From: Candidatus Collinsella stercoripullorum
GTDB taxonomy: Bacteria; Actinomycetota; Coriobacteriia; Coriobacteriales; Coriobacteriaceae
Direction: 5' to 3'
Assembly (NCBI GenBank): GCA_019117005.1
Contig: DXAO01000019.1
Location: forward strand, 1 to 57,280
DNA length: 57,280 nucleotides
The notes beneath the pieces were generated by a model. That model was given only the letters and a program-made list of their open reading frames with translations. It did not search any database and had not been told where the DNA came from. This document shows, one piece after another, positions 1 through 10,981 of this stretch. The translations under genes were made by a program, and so were the position numbers. Each line of letters begins with the position of its first letter. Within the stretch, counting starts at the first letter, position 1.

Positions 1-2949
<2,949 letters not shown>

Positions 2950-3357
2950 ATACCCCTCTCCTCTCAGCTGGGTGTACACGCTCCGGGAGCCGGTGCCCCC
3001 GGGTATTACCGTGCATGGATGCCTCCGGCGATCTGGACGCATCGCAGGATCGCCGGCGGACGAGCCCGCGCGGACGAGCCTGCCGAAAATCCACATGCAT
3101 GGTTATTGTACTCCCAACCAAGGGTTCGCAAGACGGAATCCGAGACGGATTTCGCCGCATCGAACTGTCACGCCGACCAGCGGTTCGGTTGCCTTCGGGC
3201 AACCCGGGGCGGGTGCGCGCGGGGTCGAAAAAGAACAGCGGCGGCACATCGGATGCGCGCCGCCGCAAAGGGGGTTGGATTATACGCGTCGCCAACGACG
3301 GCGACGGATCGCGGAGCCGGTGCGCGACGGCACCCGGCGCGCGGGCCCGGGCGGTCC
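2950..3357. other. Intergenic region between nifJ and the 5'-nucleotidase gene
   Basis: No gene is supported here. It should hold the nifJ promoter: on the minus strand TACAAT lies at 3105-3110 with TTGCGA 15 bp upstream (3126-3131), giving a leader of about 150 nt; the spacer is shorter than ideal. A short hairpin, GGTTGCC-ttc-GGGCAACC (3188-3205), lies downstream of the nucleotidase stop and could help terminate it, but has no U-tract. Confidence 0.4.
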
Positions 3358-5313
3358 TCAGCGGCGCTCGCGGTCGCACTCCCGCGCCCGGCGCGCGGGG
3401 CGGCGCCAGGCGAGCCCTGCCCCCGCTCCGGCGCACAGCGCGCCCAAGCCCGCGAGGATGCTCACCGTGAGCGTGCCGGCGTCGCCGGTCCGCGGCAGGT
3501 CTCCCGCGGTCGCGCCGTCATCCGCCGCGCCGCCAGCCCCGTCGACGGGCTCGGCGGGCTCCAGCGGGGCCAGGGGCGTATCCTCATCGCCCGCATCCGG
3601 GTCGCCCGTATCCGGGTCCGCGTACGAGACCGTGCCCGTCAGCTCGTCCACCAGCTGCTCCCAGCTGTCGGCGGCGACGAGCGCGCGCAGGGCCTCCTCG
3701 CACGTCCCCCACTCGGCGACGAGGTCCATGTCGGCGAAGGCGGGGTACTCGTCCGTGAGCCCCGGCAGGTAGCTGTTCATGGCGACGGTGTAGACGCGGG
3801 CATCCTCGAGCGGCTCCCCGCCGACCTCGATCGAGCGGATGCGCTCGCCCGCCGGGCGGTCCCAGTCCACCAGTATGGTCGTCCCGCCGACCACGATGAC
3901 CGAACCCGAGTTCTCGGGCCAGCTGTACGCCATCGGGTCCCCGCCGTTCTCGATCGCCTCGATCTGCCGGGCGAGCACGTCGCGGCAGGCCTTCGAGATG
4001 TCGAGCGAGTGCTCGAGCGTCGCGCGGACCTGCGCGCCGGTGAGCTCGTAGGTGGCGAGCGTGTTGCCGTAGGGCGAGATGGAGATGAGGTCGCCCACGG
4101 TCACATCGCCCGCCGAGACGCCGCCGCGGATGCCGCCGGCGTTCTCGAACGCGAGGTCGGCGCCGGTGAGCGCCAGGTAGGAACCCGTGACCAGGTGGCC
4201 GATCTCGGTGTCCTCGGTGCGCACGCGCTCCCATCCGCCCGGCTCGGTGCCCTGCGCGGAGCCGTAGGGGTAGTCCCCGGCGCTCGTCCCGACGACCTGG
4301 TCGAGGATGGTCGCGTTGTCGGCGACGATCCGCTCGGTGAGCGCGGCGACCCCCTCGTCCCGGGCGGTGAGCTGCGCGGTGGCGAGCTGCTCGTCGGTAT
4401 GGGAGGAGACGGAGAGGGCCCCGTCGTCCGCCCGCTCGATCTGCAGGGTGAGCAGGCCGATGGAACCGAAGTAGTCCGCCGAGGGGCTCGAGGGGCACTC
4501 CACCACCGCGACCTCGCGACCGTCCGCGGCGGTGACGGCCTCGTCGATCGCCAGGTGCTCGTGGCCGGCGATGACCGCGTCGACGCCGACGAGGTCGGCG
4601 GCGAGCGCCTGCGGGTCCGCGTTGTGCGTCAGGCAGATGACGATGTCGGCGCCGGCGGCGCGCAGCGCGGCGGCGGTCTCGTTCGCGGCGGCGACCGGGT
4701 CGATGAACGAGAGCCCGGCCACGTTCTTTCCCGGCGTGGACGTGTAGAAGCCGGGGTCGATCACGCCGAGGACGCCCACCTGGACCCGCTCGCCGGTCGG
4801 CTCGCCGTCCTCGTCCTCGAGGTCGACGGTCTTCAGCAGGTACGGCTGGGCGAAGTAGGGCTCGCCCGTCTCGGCGTCCACCACGTTGGCCGCGAGCACG
4901 GAGAAGGAGCCGGACGCGTCCAGCTCGAGCAGGCGGTCCGCCCCGTAGCTCCAATCGTGGTTGCCCGGCGTCGTGGCGTCGAACCCGGCGGCGTCGAGCA
5001 GCTGCGCGATGCTGTCGCCCTGCGACACCGTGGCGAACGAGGCGCCGTGGAAGGTGTCGCCGGCGTCCAGGGTGAGCGCGACGCCCTCCGCATCCGCCAG
5101 GCCCTTGACCGCCGCGAAGGCGTTCACTCCGTCGACCTCGTAGCGGCCGTGGATATCGTTCACATGCAGGATGTCGATCGAGCCGACCGGCTGCGCGTCC
5201 GCCGCGAGAGCGGTCTGGGGCAGACCGCAGAGCGCCGCGGCGGCGAAGGCGACCGCGAGGGCCGACCGCCGCGCGAGGCGCGCCGCCCCGTTCAAGATGC
5301 CATGCGTTCCCAT
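3358..5313 (-). CDS. Secreted, LPxTG-anchored 5'-nucleotidase / metallophosphatase
   Basis: Bifunctional metallophosphatase/5'-nucleotidase of the UshA/YfkN family: dephosphorylates nucleotides or related phosphoesters outside the cell. 651 residues. Residues 1-40 are a signal peptide with cleavage near ALAADA. The N-terminal metallophosphatase domain shows HVNDIHG (about 50-56), GNHDWSYG (about 116) and GHEHLAID (about 245), which carry the dimetal ligands. The C-terminal nucleotidase domain has NAGGIRGG and SPYGNTL for substrate binding. A sortase signal LPRTG lies about 606-610, followed by a hydrophobic segment and an Arg-rich tail. The ATG at 5313 has GGGGGAGGG just upstream. The frame stays open far upstream of this ATG, but the signal peptide and ribosome site fix the start. 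Monocistronic. Substrate is not determined by sequence. Confidence 0.93.
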   Translation of the reverse strand: MGTHGILNGAARLARRSALAVAFAAAALCGLPQTALAADAQPVGSIDILHVNDIHGRYEVDGVNAFAAVKGLADAEGVALTLDAGDTFHGASFATVSQGDSIAQLLDAAGFDATTPGNHDWSYGADRLLELDASGSFSVLAANVVDAETGEPYFAQPYLLKTVDLEDEDGEPTGERVQVGVLGVIDPGFYTSTPGKNVAGLSFIDPVAAANETAAALRAAGADIVICLTHNADPQALAADLVGVDAVIAGHEHLAIDEAVTAADGREVAVVECPSSPSADYFGSIGLLTLQIERADDGALSVSSHTDEQLATAQLTARDEGVAALTERIVADNATILDQVVGTSAGDYPYGSAQGTEPGGWERVRTEDTEIGHLVTGSYLALTGADLAFENAGGIRGGVSAGDVTVGDLISISPYGNTLATYELTGAQVRATLEHSLDISKACRDVLARQIEAIENGGDPMAYSWPENSGSVIVVGGTTILVDWDRPAGERIRSIEVGGEPLEDARVYTVAMNSYLPGLTDEYPAFADMDLVAEWGTCEEALRALVAADSWEQLVDELTGTVSYADPDTGDPDAGDEDTPLAPLEPAEPVDGAGGAADDGATAGDLPRTGDAGTLTVSILAGLGALCAGAGAGLAWRRPARRARECDRERR

Positions 5314-5733
5314 GGGATTCCCTCCCCCAACGCCCCCGGGGCGACCCGGGCCCCGACGAGGCGTCTTCAAATCTTCAACACAATTGAACAAATGTACTGG
5401 AACGCACTGTGACTTACAAGCGGGGCGCCCGGCAGGCAGGGGCGGGTGGGCGGCGGCGGAGCGCCGGGCGGGCCGCGCGTCCGGCACGGCGGCACCCCCG
5501 GGCGGCGGGAGCCACGGGAGCGCGGGGCATGCGAGGCGGCGGATGCGGGCGGTACGCCGGCGCAGCCCCGGGCGGCGGGCGAACCGCCGTTCGCGGACGG
5601 GGTGCATACGCACCGAATTGTTGCTCAACAAATCGGCGCGCCTCGGACGTATCAACGGGATAGGCACCCGTCGTCGTCCCTTGGAGGCGCCCATGGAAGG
5701 ACCGGCGATCCCCCGCTGCATCGGAGGCGCGCG
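5314..5733. other. Divergent intergenic region between the nucleotidase gene and brxA
   Basis: No gene is supported. Apart from the nucleotidase promoter it holds a GC-rich stretch (5420-5610) with nothing recognisable, and a perfect palindrome, TTGTTG-CT-CAACAA (5618-5631), about 100 nt upstream of brxA. That palindrome is a candidate operator for the brx genes. Confidence 0.4.
5374..5419 (-). promoter_or_regulatory. Promoter and overlapping inverted repeat for the 5'-nucleotidase
   Basis: Read on the minus strand, TTGTAA (5414-5419) and TACATT (5391-5396) are separated by exactly 17 bp, a good sigma70-type promoter. The predicted start of transcription falls in an inverted repeat, TTCAA-N5-TTGAA (5374-5388), where a repressor could bind. 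The AT-rich island stands out in a GC-rich surrounding. Confidence 0.5.
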
Positions 5734-6357
5734 ATGAGCGCCCCGCAGGCGTATCGGGGGTCCATCACCCGCGAGCAGTGGCTCGTCAACGAGACCCGCA
5801 CCGTCGCCCGGCTCATGCTCGATGAGGGCATCGCGGACACCGCCGGGCTCGTCGACGCCGTCGTGTCCGCCAACCCCTTCCAATACCCGACCGAGCGCGA
5901 GCTCAAATCGATCACCCGGGCATGCGCGCGGCGGCTGGCGGCGCTCTCCGACGACCCGCAGCTGCGCAGGCGCCTGGTCGAGCTCATCGCCCATGGGACG
6001 CCCGACCAGCTCGCCCAGACGAACCTCTACGCCATGATGCGCGACAACCGCATCGTATGGGACTTCATGACCTGCGTCGTGGCGCGCAAGCTCGAGGCGC
6101 TCGACCCCCTGCTGCGCAGACGGGAGATCGCCGACTTCGTCGAGGGGCTGCGGGCCCAGGACGGCCGCGCGGCGCGCTGGAGCGACGCCACCGCCAACAA
6201 GGTCCGCCAGGTGCTCACCGCGTGCCTGGAGCGCTGCGGGATGTACGACCGCGCCACGGAACGCATCGCTCCCCCGCTGCTCGACCTCGACCTCGAGGCC
6301 GCCATCCGGGCCAACGGCGACGCCGAGGTCCTGCCAGCCCTCGGCGTGGCGGAATAG
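5734..6357 (+). CDS. brxA: BREX system protein BrxA (DUF1819 family)
   Basis: BrxA is the first gene of type 1 BREX (bacteriophage exclusion) operons; the family is described as a small, DNA-binding, all-helical protein. 207 residues, the usual size. Recognised from overall pattern: SITREQWLVNETRTVARLMLDEG at the N-terminus, NPFQYPTEREL, and YAMMRDNRIVWDFM in the centre, plus the position directly before brxB. The start is ATG 5734 with GGAGG seven bases upstream; the frame is open further 5' but without a better start. It is followed 9 nt later by brxB. GC-rich codon use like the host chromosome. Because brxC and everything after it are destroyed, this gene probably has no working BREX complex in this strain. 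Confidence 0.85.
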   Translation: MSAPQAYRGSITREQWLVNETRTVARLMLDEGIADTAGLVDAVVSANPFQYPTERELKSITRACARRLAALSDDPQLRRRLVELIAHGTPDQLAQTNLYAMMRDNRIVWDFMTCVVARKLEALDPLLRRREIADFVEGLRAQDGRAARWSDATANKVRQVLTACLERCGMYDRATERIAPPLLDLDLEAAIRANGDAEVLPALGVAE

Positions 6358-6366
6358 GAGGCGCAG

Positions 6367-6969
6367 ATGACCGCATCCGAATCCCCCTCGCTCGCCGACA
6401 GCTTCGAGCTCATACGCTCCCGCTTCGGCGACCCCGACTTCCTTCGCTGCCGCGGCATCAGCAACGAGGTCCCCTTCTACGTGTTCCCCTACGACGCCGC
6501 CTGCGAGGACGAGGTGCGGGAGCGAACGGCGGAGCTCGTCGCCGCGTCGCGTGCGGGCTCGATCCCCGCGCGCATCGTGGACTTCGACCTGTGGGACATC
6601 TTCTGCGGCATCTGCGGCTACTACGACATCGTCGACGACCTCGAGCGCATGGAGCGCGAGCGGGGCTCCGAGGCGCTGCTCGCGCACATCCGCGAGCTCG
6701 CCATGCCGGAGGACTACGTCCGCGCCATGCGCGAGCGCTACGAGCGCGACTTCGGCGGCATGCAGGCAGGCCGCGACGTGCTGCTGGTCACCGGCGTGGG
6801 CAAGACCTATCCCTTCGCCCGCGCGCACGACATCCTGGAGAACGCCCAACCGGCCTTCGACGGCGTGCCGTTCGTGCTGTTCTACCCCGGCCTGTACGAC
6901 CAGACCTCGCTGCGGCTGTTCAACTCCGTCGCCGACGGCAACTACTACCGTGCGTTCACCTTGCTCTGA
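6367..6969 (+). CDS. brxB: BREX system protein BrxB (DUF1788 family)
   Basis: BrxB is a conserved BREX protein with unknown biochemical role, found between brxA and brxC. 200 residues, normal length and intact. The C-terminal signature is clear: LLVTGVGKTYPFARAHDIL, then PFVLFYPGLYD and a final NYYRAFTLL, typical of DUF1788. The ATG at 6367 follows GGAGG closely. In complete loci brxC follows within a few bases; here two 29-bp repeats and a ten-C tract (6990-7066) lie between brxB and the brxC remnant. Likely a relic of a lost system, though still translatable. Confidence 0.87.
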   Translation: MTASESPSLADSFELIRSRFGDPDFLRCRGISNEVPFYVFPYDAACEDEVRERTAELVAASRAGSIPARIVDFDLWDIFCGICGYYDIVDDLERMERERGSEALLAHIRELAMPEDYVRAMRERYERDFGGMQAGRDVLLVTGVGKTYPFARAHDILENAQPAFDGVPFVLFYPGLYDQTSLRLFNSVADGNYYRAFTLL

Positions 6970-6989
6970 CCCAGCGGAGGGGTTGAGGG

Positions 6990-7058
6990 GGTTGAAACGA
7001 GCCCGTCCCCATCCAACCCATCCCAAAAAGGTTGAAGCGAACCCGTCCCCAACCAACC
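6990..7058 (+). repeat. Two direct copies of a 29-bp REP-like repeat
   Basis: Copies at 6990-7018 and 7030-7058, 40 bp apart, differ at three positions. Each begins GGTTGAA, has CCCGTCCCC in the middle and ends CCAACC, so the ends are inverted (GGTTG / CCAACC) and each unit can fold. They sit in the normally tight brxB-brxC junction. This resembles short dispersed REP-type sequences; I cannot check genome copy number. Confidence 0.7.
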
Positions 7059-7066
7059 CCCCCCCC
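7057..7066 (+). repeat. Homopolymer tract of ten C
   Basis: Ten consecutive C directly upstream of the brxC ribosome-binding site (AAAGGAG, 7070-7076). Such tracts slip during replication. It is the kind of site used for phase variation of restriction and defence genes, but no variation can be shown from one sequence. Confidence 0.6.
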
Positions 7067-7082
7067 TAGAAAGGAGCCGGCC

Positions 7083-7223
7083 GTGCGCATCCACGATATG
7101 TTCGAACGCGACATCGACCGCGACATCAACGGCGTCATCAAGATCGACCAGGACGACGAGGCCGTCATCGAGCAGGAGCTGTCCGAGTACGTGGTCACGC
7201 GCGAGCTGCGCGGGCACTTCTGA
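7083..7223 (+). pseudogene. brxC: brxC N-terminal fragment (BREX P-loop ATPase), truncated after 46 codons
   Basis: BrxC is the large (about 1,200-residue) P-loop ATPase of BREX. Only its conserved N-terminus remains: MRIHDMFERDIDRDINGVI, then IDQDDEAVIEQELSEYVVT and RELRGHF, followed by TGA. GTG 7083 is a good start with AAAGGAG at 7070. The family continues at this point toward the ATPase core, none of which is present. The codons immediately after the TGA, in the same frame, encode an unrelated alpha-amylase C-terminus. The rest of brxC and all later BREX genes (pglX, pglZ, brxL in type 1 loci) are absent from the window. A deletion that joined two genes is the simplest explanation. Confidence 0.85.
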
Positions 7224-7493
7224 AGCGGCCTCGCCGTGGTGATCACCGACCGCGACGGCGGCGAGAAGCGCATGTTCGTGGGCGCGGGCCACGCCGGCGA
7301 GACCTGGAGCTGCGTTGTCGGCGGGCAGGACGACGTCATGGTGGACGCCGAGGGCTGGGGCACATTCCGCACGCTCGGCGGGCGCATCTCGGTCTACCTG
7401 CCCGAACGCGCTGCCAATGCGCTCGAACATGACCGCGAGCTGCACCGCATCGTCCGCGAGACGGCTGAGGACACCGAGGAGCTGCGGGCGTAG
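7224..7493 (+). pseudogene. C-terminal fragment of a GH13 cytoplasmic alpha-amylase
   Basis: Ninety codons, last one a stop, matching the C-terminal beta-domain of AmyA-like cytoplasmic alpha-amylases: SGLAVVITD, GGEKRMFVG, HAGETW, then VDAEGWGTF and GGRISVYLP, the usual end of these enzymes. No catalytic barrel is present. It is in frame with the brxC remnant but separated by TGA 7221-7223; a GTG at 7236 could start a 85-residue product, but there is no ribosome-binding site. It is followed by a strong terminator (7528-7553), probably the original amylase terminator. Pseudogene created by the same deletion that removed most of brxC. Confidence 0.82.
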
Positions 7494-7527
7494 TCGGCGT
7501 GTTGCCATACCCCGCTGAAGCAAAAAA

Positions 7528-7553
7528 GCCCCCGGCATAGCCGGGGGCTTTTT
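7528..7553 (+). terminator. Bidirectional intrinsic terminator
   Basis: Perfect 9-bp stem GCCCCCGGC / GCCGGGGGC (7528-7536 and 7540-7548) with loop ATA, followed by five T. Six A precede it (7522-7527), so it also works on the minus strand. Confidence 0.9.
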
Positions 7554-7749
7554 GCGGCCCGGACCACCGCGCGCCCATCCTGCGCGGGGGCGCCGTTCTG
7601 CTTGGGGCGGAGCCGGAGATTGCTCCACGGGTGGATCCTGCGGTTTTCGCCGATTAATACCTATATGCGGTCTGCGGATGTCTTGGCATTGTGGGCGACG
7701 CCGCCTTTGCCGCCATGACGGGCGGGGCTAAGGCAGACCCGAGGCGCGT

Positions 7750-7926
7750 TTCTGCAGTTTTTTGCAAGTTATGTACCTCCCATTTTCCGCCCCGGCGGTT
7801 TCGGCACCGCAGGCGAGCTGCCCGGCAGACGTTTTCGCAGGTCGGACGAGTTGGGCCCCTGTCCGTTTATGCCGTTTTCCCGAGCATCGAAATCAAGCGG
7901 TACACAACTTGTAAAAATCTGCAAAA
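7750..7926. repeat. 177-bp element with 28-bp imperfect terminal inverted repeats
   Basis: The left arm (7750-7777) and the reverse complement of the right arm (7899-7926) match at 24 of 28 positions; the innermost part reads TTGCAAGTTATGTACC on the left and TACAAGTTGTGTACC as complement of the right. The 121-bp interior has no gene. The arrangement is that of a MITE or a large palindromic intergenic element; target duplication is not obvious. Confidence 0.65.
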
Positions 7927-7966
7927 TGCGACCCTCCGCCTGCCGCCGAACGTGGCGAACGCAGGC

Positions 7967-7996
7967 GACAAGATGGTGCCAGGTCCAAACTTGTCC
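7967..7996 (+). repeat. Left copy of a repeat flanking the accessory island
   Basis: GACAAGATGGTGCCAGGT followed by CCAAACTTGTCC. The first 27 bases match 21123-21149 with one difference. The ends GACAAG / CTTGTC are inverted, so the unit itself is an imperfect palindrome. Confidence 0.75.
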
Positions 7997-8338
7997 ATGG
8001 AGCTGCAGCTCATAGCTGAACCTTGCTGCAATAAGGCCAGCGGCTGCCCGCGATGGGAGTCCCAGGCAGCGGTGCTTGATTTGGTTGGGGGTTGCCCGCC
8101 GCTTAGCGGTGGCAGCCTTTCCTCCTCTTCTCACCTACGTAGCTTCGAGCCTTGGATGCGAGCTCATTGCCGCGATGGCACAGCGAACAAATCAAATGAG
8201 AAGAAGGGTCCGGGAGCAAATCGAGGAAAAGGCAAGTCGCACGCTCCATCGCCTTCCCCACTCCTGCAGCATCACCCACCTAGGCAATCGGAGAGCTAAA
8301 GCCAATTATGCCGAGCTTGACCCGGCATTATCTTCCCA

Positions 8339-9640
8339 TCACAGCTCTCCCACCAGCACCGCTGCATAGAGCGGTACGCTGAACACCGCTCCGTCGAAGC
8401 CGAAATCCTTGGCAGACACGCGAACGATCATCGGGCAGCCATACTTCTCGGCAAAGCGCGCAGCGCTGGTCGAACGAACCCGCCTACCAGACTTCACCTC
8501 GATGGGTACCACCGTTCCTTCCAAGCTTGCAACGAACTCGACCTCGTGCGTGCTCTGCATGCCCCAGTAATACGGCTGAACTCCCGCCGCAACGAGCTGT
8601 TGCATCACGTAGTTCTCCGCCATACCCCCGCGAAAATGACCCGTCGCTCGGTCGGCGGTTTCGAAGTCTGCAGGCGTGGCGTCGTACGCGCAGGACAGGA
8701 GACCCGTATCGGCCACGTACAGCTTGAACGATGCAGGGTTCTCGAACGACTTGAGCGGGGAGCGTCCATCGCTCACCTGCGTGCATTGAGACACAATACC
8801 CGCGGCCACCAGCCAATCCACCGCAGTCTGATAGCGATCCGCCTTAGCGCCGCTTGCGACATAGCGCCACATGAACTTTGTAGACCCGCTCTCTTTTGCC
8901 AGCTGGGCGGGCAAACTGTCCCATGTTGCGACGATCTTGGCCGCATCTGCAGAGGTCGCGTATTTTGTCATATCGGCAACGTATGCGGTCGAGATATCAC
9001 GCTGCGCCCGCCGCACGCGTTCAAGCGACGCGCCCCCGGACCACAGCGCCACGACCTCGGGCATACCGCCCACCAGCAGATAATCGCGATACAACTCCAT
9101 CATGCGATCGTGAAGCGGGCAGCTCGACCGGGATGCGAAGCTCGAACGCACCACATCGAACGCACGCCCCTCATCCATCGCCCAGCAGAATTCCTCGAAG
9201 TCCATGGGATGCATGGTGAGCATGTCCACGAATCCAACGGGGAACGAACCTTGGCGCGCCACGTGCACGCCCAACAAACTGCCCGCCGCGATCACGTCGT
9301 ATTCTGGAGCATCTTGGCGGAAGTACTTGAGCGACGCGATAGCCTGGTCGCATTCCTGAACCTCATCGAAGAACAGCAGCGTTCCTTTCGGTTCGATGCT
9401 TCGCCTGAGCAATGCGGCAAGGAGTTGAACGATGTCTTTGGGGTCAAGGCTACGCTCGAAAGCCGCTTTAAGTGCGGGCTGGCGAACGAAGTCGACATGC
9501 ACGACGCTTTGGTAGTGCGCCGCACCGAAGTCGAGCACCGACGTTGTCTTCCCTGTCTGACGGGCGCCGAACAGAACGAGCGGCTTCTTGTCCTGCTCTG
9601 CCGCCCACGCTTCAAGTGCGGCCGTTACCTTGCGCTTCAT
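8339..9640 (-). CDS. AAA+ ATPase with C-terminal DUF4143 domain
   Basis: 433 residues. P-loop ATPase of the widespread AAA (AAA_14)/DUF4143 group, whose cellular role is largely unknown. Walker A GARQTGKT is at about 27-34; Walker B LLFFDEVQE near 92-100, followed by the sensor region YDVIAAGSLLG. The C-terminal half has the DUF4143 pattern with NYVMQQLVAAGVQPYYW, EVEFVASLEGTVVPIEVKSG and a closing strand; EVEF and EVKSG resemble a restriction-endonuclease fold core. The start ATG 9640 follows GGGAGG; an open frame extends upstream without a better start. It lies alone on the minus strand in the accessory island, lower in GC than the chromosome. No partner gene is adjacent, so a defence role is only suggested by position. 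Confidence 0.85.
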   Translation of the reverse strand: MKRKVTAALEAWAAEQDKKPLVLFGARQTGKTTSVLDFGAAHYQSVVHVDFVRQPALKAAFERSLDPKDIVQLLAALLRRSIEPKGTLLFFDEVQECDQAIASLKYFRQDAPEYDVIAAGSLLGVHVARQGSFPVGFVDMLTMHPMDFEEFCWAMDEGRAFDVVRSSFASRSSCPLHDRMMELYRDYLLVGGMPEVVALWSGGASLERVRRAQRDISTAYVADMTKYATSADAAKIVATWDSLPAQLAKESGSTKFMWRYVASGAKADRYQTAVDWLVAAGIVSQCTQVSDGRSPLKSFENPASFKLYVADTGLLSCAYDATPADFETADRATGHFRGGMAENYVMQQLVAAGVQPYYWGMQSTHEVEFVASLEGTVVPIEVKSGRRVRSTSAARFAEKYGCPMIVRVSAKDFGFDGAVFSVPLYAAVLVGEL

Positions 9641-10021
9641 GGGGCATCCGCCTCCCGTGGAATCTGTACGCTGCGAGCTCTTATATTGAAATAGTAGGCA
9701 CTTCTGTCGATTTTTTCTAGAAATAATCGGCAGATTAGGACAAGAATTCAGGGTAATCAGAATCGCAAACACACAGACATGCAGTCTTTTGTCAGAGATA
9801 CCTCGTGCCGAAAAGCCTCAGCGCTGCAGCATCGGCGATTGAAGCCCTTCATCGCGGCATTCGCAAAGCCGCCAAGGACACTGTGGACTTGCAGACACAA
9901 CGCATCTTGCAACTATCGGAACTGGCAACCAAACACCGATGGTTCATACGAGTGCGCAGAATGCCCTAGGCAAAGACAACACCATCCAATGCGATTTATT
10001 AGTGCGCAGAGACGGTAGGCA
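9641..10021. other. 381-base low-GC gap with one short coding-like frame
   Basis: AT-rich at 9680-9770, probably the promoter of the ATPase gene. On the plus strand, GTG 9805 to TAG 9969 (54 codons) gives a protein-like, helix-rich peptide (SAIEALHRGIRKAAKDTV, then LQTQRILQLSELATKH) without a ribosome site; it may be a fragment of a lost gene. I do not call it. Confidence 0.35.
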
Positions 10022-10588
10022 TTAACGCTTTGCAGAACCTTCCTTAGATTGAGTGTTGCATGCGCACCTCTCCATGCATTCCTCTGGAAAGCTAAAAACA
10101 TAATCATCTTGATAGTAGATTGCTCGAAACCTTGTGCATGCATTATAAGTTTGAACCACCAGCTCGCCGCCCTCGTTGGCAAGCTCCTCAAAAGCATGGT
10201 CAAACGAATCTTGATACGTTTCGATAGCCAACAAGCTATGCATGAGATTGTTTCTCTTCTTAACCCAAGAAAGCGTATTCGTTATCATCTCTTGCGAAAA
10301 CGACATCGAAACGCACTCAATGTCAGCATCCAAGAGTCTTTGAACACACCTTATCTTTGTTCTTAAGGCAAGTTCGTTCTTATTGCTTTTGCACTTGCCT
10401 TTGCAGTACTTGCAATTCTTTTTGTATTTTCCAAGCACACGATAGTACCGATTTTCCAAACAAGCATACTCAAGCCATGCTGCTTCGAAATAATTACTTT
10501 GATTTATAGCGCCCCTGATCTTATCTAGAAAGAACTCATGCATATCGCGCATCTCAAGTCTTGTTTCGATGTCCTCTGTAGAGTCCAT
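10022..10588 (-). CDS. Unknown protein with HEPN-type RN-x3-H motif (candidate ribonuclease toxin)
   Basis: 188 residues, predicted mostly helical, not recognised as a named family. Two features are visible. First, KKRNNLMHSLL at about 110-120 places R112, N113 and H117 as in the R(N/D/H)-x3-H active-site motif of HEPN ribonucleases. Second, CKYCKGKC at about 59-66 with further cysteines (C81, C92, and a cluster near the C-terminus) suggests a metal site. HEPN proteins in defence islands often cut RNA in abortive infection. GC content is much lower than the host and codons such as AAA, ATA and AAC are common, signs of transfer. The ATG at 10588 has only a weak purine stretch. Gene is likely real; the HEPN assignment is inferred from one motif and context. 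Confidence 0.6.
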   Translation of the reverse strand: MDSTEDIETRLEMRDMHEFFLDKIRGAINQSNYFEAAWLEYACLENRYYRVLGKYKKNCKYCKGKCKSNKNELALRTKIRCVQRLLDADIECVSMSFSQEMITNTLSWVKKRNNLMHSLLAIETYQDSFDHAFEELANEGGELVVQTYNACTRFRAIYYQDDYVFSFPEECMERCACNTQSKEGSAKR

Positions 10589-10981
10589 GGTTCCACCCCG
10601 CCATCACTCAAAGCTAGCAACCGGAAGTCAGCAATCTCATCATACCGGGTGCTCACATTGCATCGCCATCACGATTCCCGTGCGCGTCTCAACAATCCTA
10701 AGACACAACCTTCTCCGTAGTCGCTCGCGCTCCAATATGGCCAAAAAGGCTCTGATACTTGTACTTGCCATCCCATGCAAGACCAGTGCGTGCAGCTTTA
10801 AATGTGCAGCGTCTCCCAAACCCCCAATTTGCAGCCTTCGCCAGACCGCTCTTACAGGATGAGATCGAAAAACGCTGAGGTCAGAGAATGCAGCTTCGCA
10901 TTACCGCGGTAACGATACTTCAAAACCGCAGGAAGATCGTCTCGCGAATTTAGATGAGAAATATAATGCTAGGTCAATTCG
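10589..10981. other. 393-base gap between two accessory genes
   Basis: Low GC, no gene called. On the minus strand around 10860-10710 one frame looks coding in character (AKAANWGFGRRCTFKAART, then WDGKYKYQSLFGH) before a stop, but it has no start and is probably a gene remnant. The rest is AT-rich and may carry the promoter of the HEPN-like gene. Confidence 0.35.

Larger units (their letters stand above)
7554..8338. other. 785-base region without a supported gene
   Basis: Holds the inverted-repeat element (7750-7926) and the first flanking 27-bp repeat (7967-7996). The rest (8000-8338) shows mixed composition and short open frames on both strands without ribosome sites or recognisable motifs. 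It looks like degraded accessory DNA at the island edge. Confidence 0.5.

Noticed and set aside
7691..8299. 202-codon plus-strand frame near the island edge
   Set aside because: It runs through the inverted-repeat element and flanking repeat, lacks a ribosome site and has no protein-like pattern.
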